Below are positions 48,501-57,649 of a stretch of DNA of 57,649 nt, piece by piece; position 1 is the stretch's first letter; each line of letters starts with the position of its first letter. Origin of the DNA: Brugia malayi (Eukaryota; Nematoda; Chromadorea; Rhabditida; Onchocercidae). The translations under genes were made by a program, and so were the position numbers. The DNA is taken from positions 1-57,649 of the forward strand of contig NW_025062298.1 of the NCBI RefSeq assembly GCF_000002995.4, given 5' to 3'. The notes beneath the pieces are model-generated. The model saw nothing but the letters and a program-made list of their open reading frames with translations, was not told the DNA's origin and ran no database searches.

Positions 48501-51500
48501 AAATATTGCTATTTTTAGTAGTTTTGGAACTTAATTAAATTTAAAATTGATAAATTAGAACCAATTTCCCTTGTTTAATGTAAGAAAACTATAACAAATT
48601 TTAAAATTTTCAAAAAATTCAAAATTAAATTTGAATTTAAATTTAAATTTAATTCATAAATTGAATTAAAACCATGATTAATTGAAGGTTTTATTTATTT
48701 TGCCGATGATTTTTTGCGCAAAACTTAATTACAAAAGCGTATTTTAATATTTAAACTATAAAACGAAAACACAATATACGACCAGCACTGGTACAATGCA
48801 TAAAACATAACCAATTAAGTTCAAAATAATGCTATTTTTAGTAGTTTTGGAACTTATTTAAAATTGAAATTGATAAATTAGAACCAATTTCCTTGTTTAT
48901 GTAAGAAAACTAAAACAAATTTTAAAATTTTTAAAAAATTAAAAATTTAAATTTGAAATTAAATTCAATATGAATTCTTAAATTGAATTAAAACCATGAT
49001 TAATTGAAAGTTTTATTAATTTTGCCGATGATTTTTTGCGCAAAACTTAATTACAAAAGAGTATTTTAATATTTAAACTATAAAATGACAACACAATACA
49101 CGACCAGCACTGGTGCAATGCATATAACATAACCAATTAAGTTCAAAATATTGCTATTTTTAGTAGTTTTGGAACTTAATTAAATTAAAATTGATAAATT
49201 AGAACCAATTTCCTTGTTTAATATAAGAAAACTGCAACAAATTTTAAAATTTTCAAAAAATTCAAAATTTAAATTTGAATTTAAATTTATATTTAATTCA
49301 TAAATTGAATTAAAACCATGACTAATTGAAGGTTTTATTTATTTTGCCGATGATTTTTTGCGCGAAACTTAATTACAAAAGCGTATTTTAATATTTAAAC
49401 TATAAAATGAAAACACAATATACGACCAGCACTGGTACAATGCATAAAACATAACCAATTAGGTTCAAAATAATGCTATTTTTAGTAGTTTTGGAACTTA
49501 ATTAAAATTAAATAATTTAAAACCATTTTCCCTGTTTAATGTAAGAAAACAATAACAAATTTTAAAATTTTCAAAAAATTCAAAATTTAAATTTAAATTT
49601 AATTTAATTCATAAATTGAATTAAAACCATGATTAATTGAAGGTTTTATTTATTTTGCCGATGATTTTTTGCGCAAAACTTAATTACAAAAGAGTATTTT
49701 AATATTTAAACTATAAAATGACAACACAATACACGACCAGCACTGGTGCAATGCATATAACATAACCAATTAAGTTCAAAATAATGCTATTTTTAGTAGT
49801 TTTGGAACTTAATTAAAATTAAAATTGATAATTTGAAACCATTTTCCCTGTTTAATGTAAGAAAACTATAACAAATTTTAAAATTTTTAAAAAATTAAAA
49901 ATTTAAATTTGAATTTAAATTTAAATTTAATTCATAAATTGAATTAAAACCATGACTAATTGAAGGTTTTATTTATTTTGCCGATGATTTTTTGCGCAAA
50001 ACTTAATTACAAAAGCGCATTTTAATATTTAAACTATAAAATGACAACACAATACACGACCAGCACTGGTACAATGCATAAAACATAACCAATTAAGTTC
50101 AAAATAATGCTATTTTTAGTAGTTTTGGAACTTAATTAAAATTAAAATTGATAAATTAGAACCAATTTCCCTGTTTATATAAGAAAACTATAACAAATTT
50201 TAAAATTTTTAAAAAATTAAAAATTTAAATTTGAATTTAAATTCAATATTAATTCTTAAATTGAATTAAAACCATGATTAATTGAAAGTTTTATTAATTT
50301 TGCCGATGATTTTTCGCGCAAAACTTAATTACAAAAGAGTATTTTAATATTTAAACTATAAAATGACAACACAATACACGACCAGCACTGGTGCAATGCA
50401 TATAACATAACCAATTAAGTTCAAAATATTGCTATTTTTAGTAGTTTTGGAACTTAATTAAATTTAAAATTGATAAATTAGGACCAATTTCCTTGTTTAA
50501 TATAAGAAAACTGCAACAAATTTTAAAATTTTCAAAAATTCAAAATTTAAATTTGAATTTAAATTTAAATTTAATTCATAAATTGAATTAAAACCATGAC
50601 TAATTGAAGGTTTTATTTATTTTGCCGATGATTTTTTGCGCGAAACTTAATTACAAAAGCGTATTTTAATATTTAAACTATAAAACGAAAACACAATATA
50701 CGACCAGCACTGGTACAATGCATAAAACATAACCAATTAGGTTCAAAATAATGCTATTTTTAGTAGTTTTGGAACTTAATTAAAATTAAAACTGATAATT
50801 TAAAACCATTTTCCCTGTTTAATGTAAGAAAACAATAACAAATTTTAAAATTTTCAAAAAATTCAAAATTTAAATTTAAATTTAATTTTAATTCATAAAT
50901 TGAATCAAAACCATGATTAATTGAAGGTTTTATTTATTTTGCCGATGATTTTTTGCGCAAAACTTAATTACAAAAGAGTATTTTAATATTTAAACTATAA
51001 AATGACAACACAATACACGACCAGCACTGGTGCAATGCATATAACATAACCAATTAAGTTCAAAATAATGCTATTTTTAGTAGTTTTGGAACTTAATTAA
51101 AATTAAAATTGATAATTTGAAACCATTTTCCCTGTTTAATGTAAGAAAACTATAACAAATTTCAAAATTTTTAAAAAATTAAAAATATAAATTTGAATTT
51201 AAATTTAAATTTAATTCATAAATTGAATTAAAACCATGACTAATTGAAGGTTTTATTTATTTTGCCGATGATTTTTTGCGCAAAACTTAATTACAAAAGC
51301 GCATTTTAATATTTAAACTATAAAATGACAACACAATACACGACCAGCACTGGTACAATGCATAAAACATAACCAATTAAGTTCAAAATAATGCTATTTT
51401 TAGTAGTTTTGGAACTTAATTAAAATTAAAATTGATAAATTAGAACCAATTTCCTTGTTTTATATATGAAACTAAAACAAATTTTAAAATTTTTAAAAAA

Positions 51501-54500
51501 TTAAAAATTTAAATTTGAATTTAAATTCAATATTAATTCTTAAATTGAATTAAAACCATGATTAATTGAAAGTTTTATTAATTTTGCCGATGATTTTTGC
51601 GCAAAACTTAATTACAAAAGAGTATTTTAATATTTAAACTATAAAATGACAACACAATACACGACCAGCACTGGTGCAATGCATATAACATAACCAATTA
51701 AGTTCAAAATATTGCTATTTTTAGTAGTTTTGGAACTTAATTAAATTTAAAATTGATAAATTAGGACCAATTTCCTTGTTTAATATAAGAAAACTGCAAC
51801 AAATTTTAAAATTTTCAAAAAATTCAAAATTTAAATTTGAATTTAAATTTAAATTTAATTCATAAATTGAATTAAAACCATGACTAATTGAAGGTTTTAT
51901 TTATTTTGCCGATGATTTTTTGCGCGAAACTTAATTACAAAAGCGTATTTTAATATTTAAACTATAAAACGAAAACACAATATACGACCAGCACTGGTGC
52001 AATGCATATAACATAACCAATTAAGTTCAAAATAATGCTATTTTTAGTAGTTTTGGAACTTAATTAAAATTAAAACTGATAATTTAAAACCATTTTCCCT
52101 GTTTAATGTAAGAAAACTATAACAAATTTTAAAATTTTTAAAAAATTAAAATTTAAATTTGAATTTAAATTCAATATTAATTCTTAAATTGAATTAAAAC
52201 CATGATTAATTGAAGGTTTTATTTATTTTGCCGATGATTTTTTGCGCAAAACATAATTACAAAAGCGTATTTTAATATTTAAACTATAAAATGAAAACAC
52301 AATATACGACCAGCACTGGTGCAATGCATATAACATAACCAATTAAGTTCAAAATAATGCTATTTTTAGTAGTTTTGGAACTTAATTAAAATTAAAATTG
52401 ATAATTTGAAACCATTTTCCCTGTTTAATGTAAGAAAACTATAACAAATTTTAAAATTTTCAAAAAATTCAAAATTTAAATTTGAATTTAAATTTAAATT
52501 TAATTCATAAATTGAATTAAAACCATGATTAATTGAAGGTTTTATTTATTTTGCCGATGATTTTTGCGCAAAACTTAATTACAAAAGCGTATTTTAATAT
52601 TTAAACTATAAAATGACAACACAATACACGACCAGCACTGGTGCAATGCATATAACATAACCAATTAAGTTCAAAATATTGCTATTTTTAGTAGTTTTGG
52701 AACTTAATTAAAATTAAAATTGATAAATTAGAACCAATTTCCTTGTTTAATGTAGAAAACTATAACAAATTTTAAAATTTTTAAAAAATTAAAATTTAAA
52801 TTTGAATTTAAATTCAATATTAATTCTTAAATTGAATTAAAACCATGATTAATTGAAAGTTTTATTAATTTTGCTGATGATTTTTTGCGCGAAACTTAAT
52901 TACAAAAGACGTATTTTAATATTTAAACTATAAAATGACAACACAATACACGACCAGCACTGGTGCAATGCATATAACATAACCAATTAAGTTCAAAATA
53001 TTGCTATTTTTAGTAGTTTTGGAACTTAATTAAATTAAAATTGATAAATTAGGACCAATTTCCTTGTTTAATATAAGAAAACTGCAACAAATTTTAAAAT
53101 TTTCAAAAATTCAAAATTTAAATTTGAATTTAAATTTAAATTTAATTCATAAATTGAATTAAAACCATGATTAATTGAAGGTTTTATTTATTTTGCCGAT
53201 GATTTTTTGCGCGAAACTTAATTACAAAAGCGTATTTTAATATTTAAACTATAAAACGAAAACACAATATACGACCAGCACTGGTGCAATGCATATAACA
53301 TAACCAATTAAGTTCAAAATAATGCTATTTTTAGTAGTTTTGGAACTTAATTAAAATTAAAATTGATAATTTAAAACCATTTTCCCTGTTTAATGCAAGA
53401 AAACTATAACAAATTTTAAAATTTTTAAAAAATTAAAATTTAAATTTGAATTTAAATTCAATATGAATTCTTAAATTGAATTAAAACCATGATTAATTGA
53501 AGGTTTTATTTATTTTGCCGATGATTTTTTGCGCAAAACATAATTACAAAAGAGTATTTTAATATTTAAACTATAAAATGAAAACACAATATACGACCAG
53601 CACTGGTGCAATGCATATAACATAACCAATTAAGTTCAAAATAATGCTATTTTTAGTAGTTTTGGAACTTAATTAAAATTAAAATTGATAATTTGAAACC
53701 ATTTTCCCTGTTTAATGTAAGAAAACTATAACAAATTTAAAATTTTTAAAAAATTAAAAATTAAATTTGAATTTAAATTTAAATTTAATTCATAAATTGA
53801 ATTAAAACCATGACTAATTGAAGGTTTTATTTATTTTGCCGATGATTTTTTGCGCAAAACTTAATTACAAAAGCGTATTTTAATATTTAAACTATAAAAT
53901 GACAACACAATACACGACCAGCACTGGTACAATGCATAAAACATAACCAATTAAGTTCAGAATAATGCTATTTTTAGTAGTTTTGGAACTTATTTAAAAT
54001 TGAAATTGATAAATTAGAACCAATTTCCTTGTTTTATATATGATGACTATAACAAATTTTAAAATTTTCAAAAATTCAAAATTTAAATTTGAATTAATTT
54101 TATTTTTTTAAATTGAATTAAAACATGATTAATTGAAGGTTTTATTAATTTTGCTGATGAATTTTTGCGCGAAACTTAATTACAAAAGCGTATTTTAATA
54201 TTTAAACTATAAAATGACAACACAATACACGACCAGCACTGGTGCAATGCATAAAACATAACCAATTAGGTTCAAAATAATGCTATTTTTAGTAGTTTTA
54301 GAACTTAATTAAAATTAATAATTTAAAACCATTTTCCCTGTTTAATGTAAGAAAACAATAACAAATTTTAAAATTTTCAAAAAATTCAAAATTTAAATTT
54401 AAATTTAATTCATAAATTGAATTAAAACCATGATTAATTGAAGGTTTTATTTATTTTGCCGATGATTTTTTGCGCAAAACTTAATTACAAAAGCGCATTT

Positions 54501-57500
54501 TAATATTTAAACTATAAAATGACAACACAATATAGGACCAGCACTGGTACAATGCATAAAACATAACCAATTAGTTCAAAATAATGCTATTTTTAGTAGT
54601 TTTAGAACTTAATTAAAATTAATAATTTAAAACCATTTTCCCTGTTTAATGCAAGAAAACTATAACAAATTTCAAAATTTTTAAAAAATTAAAATTTAAA
54701 TTTGAATTTAAATTCAATATTAATTCTTAAATTGAATTAAAACCATGATTAATTGAAAGTTTTATTAATTTTGCTGATGATTTTTTGCGCAAAACTTAAT
54801 TACAAAAGCGTATTTTAATATTTAAACTATAAAATGACAACACAATACACGACCAGCACTGGTGCAATGCATATAACATAACCAATTAAGTTCAAAATAT
54901 TGCTATTTTTAGTAGTTTTGGAACTTAATTAAATTTAAAATTGATAAATTAGGACCAATTTCCTTGTTTAATATAAGAAAACTGCAACAAATTTTAAAAT
55001 TTTCAAAAATTCAAAATTTAAATTTGAATTTAAATTTAAATTTAATTCATAAATTGAATTAAAACCATGATTAATTGAAGGTTTTATTCATTTTGCCGAT
55101 GATTTTTTGCGCGAAACTTAATTACAAAAGCGTATTTTAATATTTAAACTATAAAACGAAAACACAATATACGACCAGCACTGGTACAATGCATAAAACA
55201 TAACCAATTAGGTTCAAAATAATGCTATTTTTAGTAGTTTTGGAACTTAATTAAAATTAAAACTGATAATTTAAAACCATTTTCCCTGTTTAATGTAAGA
55301 AAACAATAACAAATTTTAAAATTTTCAAAAAATTCAAAATTTAAATTTAAATTTAATTCATAAATTGAATTAAAACCATGATTAATTGAAGTTTTATTAA
55401 TTTGCCGATGATTTTTTGCGCAAAACTTAATTACAAAAGAGTATTTTAATATTTAAACTATAAAATGACAACACAATACACGACCAGCACTGGTGCAATG
55501 CATATAACATAACCAATTAAGTTCAAAATAAGCTTTTTTTAGTAGTTTTGGCACTTAATTAAATTAAAATTGATAAATTAGACCAATTTCCTTGTTTAAT
55601 ATAAGAAAACTGCAACAAATTTTAAAATTTTCAAAAATTCAAAATTTAAATTTGAATTTAAATTTAAATTTAATTCATAAATTGAATTAAAACCATGACT
55701 AATTGAAGGTTTTATTCATTTTGCCGATGATTTTTTGCGCGAAACTTAATTACAAAAGCGTATTTTAATATTTAAACTATAAAACGAAAACACAATATAC
55801 GACCAGCACTGGTGCAATGCATATAACATAACCATTAAGTTCAAAATAATGCTATTTTTAGTAGTTTTGGAACTTAATTAAAATTAAAACTGATAATTTA
55901 AAACCATTTTCCCTGTTTAATGCAAGAAAACTATAACAAATTTTATAATTTTTAAAAAATTAAAATTTAAATTTGAATTTAAATTCAATATGAATTCTTA
56001 AATTGAATTAAAACCATGATTAATTGAAGGTTTCATTAATTTTGCCGATGATTTTTTGCGCAAAACATAATTACAAAAGAGTATTTTAATATTTAAACTA
56101 TAAAATGAAAACACAATATACGACCAGCACTGGTGCAATGCATATAACATAACCAATTAAGTTCAAAATAATGCTATTTTTAGTAGTTTTGGAACTTAAT
56201 TAAAATTAAAATTGATAATTTAGAACCATTTCCCTGTTTAATGTAAGAAAACTATAACAAATTTTAAAATTTTTAAAAAATTAAAAATATAATTGAATTT
56301 AATTCAATTTAATTCTTAAATTGAATTAAAACCATGATTAATTGAAGGTTTTATTTATTTTGCCGATGATTTTTTGCGCAAAACTTAATTACAAAAGCGC
56401 ATTTTAAAATTTAAACTATAAAATGACAACACAATACACGACCAGCACTGGTACAATGCATAAAACATAACCAATTAAGTTCAAAATATTGCTATTTTTA
56501 AGTAGTTTTGGAACTTAATTAAAATTAAAATTGATAAATTAGAACAATTTCCTTGTTTAATGTAAGAAAACTATAACAAATTTAAAATTTTAAAATAAAA
56601 AATTTAAATTTGAATTTAAATTTAATATTAATTCTTAAATTGAATAAAACCATGATTAAATTGAAAGTTTTATTAATTTTGCTGATTGATTTTTGGCGCA
56701 AAACTTAATTACAAAAGCGTATTTTAATATTTAAACTATAAAATGACAACACAATACACGACCAGCACTGGTGCAATGCATATAACATAACAATTAAGTT
56801 CAAAATAATGCTATTTTTAGTAGTTTTGGAACTTAATTAAATTAAAATTGATAAATTAGAACAATTTCCTTGTTTAATGTAGAAAACTATAACAAATTTT
56901 AAAATTTTCAAAAATTCAAATTTAAATTTGAATTTAAATTTAAATTTAATTCATAAATTGAATTAAAACCATGATTAATTGAAGGTTTATTAATTTTGCC
57001 GATGATTTTTTGCGCAAAACTTAATTACAAAAGCGTATTTTAATATTTAAACTATAAACTAAAACACAATATACGACCAGCACTGGTGCAATGCATATAA
57101 CATAACCAATTAAGTTCAAAATAATGCTATTTTTAGTAGTTTTGGAACTTAATTAAAATTAAACTGATAATTTAAAACCATTTTCCCTGTTTAATGCAAG
57201 AAAACTATAACAAATTTTATAATTTTTAAAAAATTAAAATTTAAATTTGAATTTAAATTCATATAATTCTTAAATTGAATTAAACCATGATTAATTGAAA
57301 GTTTTATTAATTTTGCCGATGAATTTTTGCGCAAACTTAATTACAAAAGCGTATTTTAATATTTAAACTATAAAATGAAAACACAATATACGACCAGCAC
57401 TGGTGCAATGCATATAACATAACCAATTAAGTTCAAAATATTGCTATTTTTAGTAGTTTTGGAACTTAATTAAAATTAAAATTGATAAATTAGAACCATT

Positions 57501-57649
57501 TTCTTGTTTAATGTAAGAAAACTATAACAAATTTCAAAATTTTTAAAAAATTAAAATTTAAATTTGAATTAAATTTAAATTTAATTCATAAATTGAATTA
57601 AAACCATGACTTAATTGAAAGGTTTTATTAATTTTGCCGATGATTTTTC
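45590..57649. repeat. HhaI satellite array, at least 37 units of about 320 bp
   Basis: The core cgaccagcactggt recurs 37 times between 45901 and 57391, mostly every 321-323 bp (45901, 46223, 46546, 46867, 47189), with some shorter units such as 306 bp (47189 to 47495). Nearly every unit has one GCGC (HhaI) site in tttttgcgcaaaacttaatt, and some gained a second (aaagcgcatttt). Length, HhaI site and sequence match the Brugia HhaI repeat, a species-diagnostic satellite. All units share one orientation and the array runs off the window. No coding potential was seen. Two or more unit variants are interspersed in a partly regular order. Confidence 0.97.

Noticed and set aside
45590..57649. Transposon or coding sequence hidden in the satellite
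   Set aside because: All units are stop-rich in every frame and lack terminal repeats or polymerase motifs.

Overview
This is nuclear DNA from a filarial nematode, almost certainly genus Brugia. It is very AT-rich. Its genes have many short exons with nematode-style splice sites (GTAAGT-like donors, TTTCAG acceptors), and the last 12 kb is a tandem satellite of about 320 bp whose sequence and GCGC site match the HhaI repeat family known from Brugia. I cannot tell B. malayi, B. pahangi and B. timori apart from sequence alone. All coding models below were built by hand by splicing exons so that the reading frame stays open. No bacterial, phage or CRISPR content was seen.

Layout. 1-913: the 3' end of an unrecognised gene (+). 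2718-5255: a 92/69-bp minisatellite. 6768-11540 (-): a complete 12-exon snx-17 (sorting nexin 17, PX-FERM). 11543-13693: the divergent intergenic region between snx-17 and smc-5, holding two more minisatellites. 13694-24401 (+): a complete 30-exon smc-5 (SMC5-SMC6 DNA repair complex). 25391-32749 (-): a complete 13-exon ttll-11-like tubulin glutamylase, convergent with smc-5. 32750-36340: noncoding, with one RFX/X-box-like site. 36341-37650: a small head-to-head block of the HhaI satellite. 38680-42239: an inverted, decayed copy of the 3' half of snx-17 and its downstream flank, followed by a third partial copy at 42384-42786. 43619-44836 (-): a 5-exon, 272-residue coiled-coil protein of unknown function. 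45590-57649: 37 units of HhaI satellite running off the window.

The genes are housekeeping or ciliary/cytoskeletal types with no evident shared pathway: endosomal recycling (SNX17), chromosome maintenance (SMC5) and microtubule polyglutamylation (TTLL11). The unusual part is structural. A segment spanning the snx-17 3' end was duplicated in inverted orientation about 30 kb away, duplicated again in part to make a fold-back, and carries a minisatellite that is about 28 units long in one copy and a single unit in the other. Other notable points are a tandem repeat that multiplies a 5' splice-site sequence in ttll-11, a tetrameric higher-order pattern in the HhaI array, and a dyad in that satellite whose arms are kept while its centre varies. 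No new enzymatic or defence system was found.
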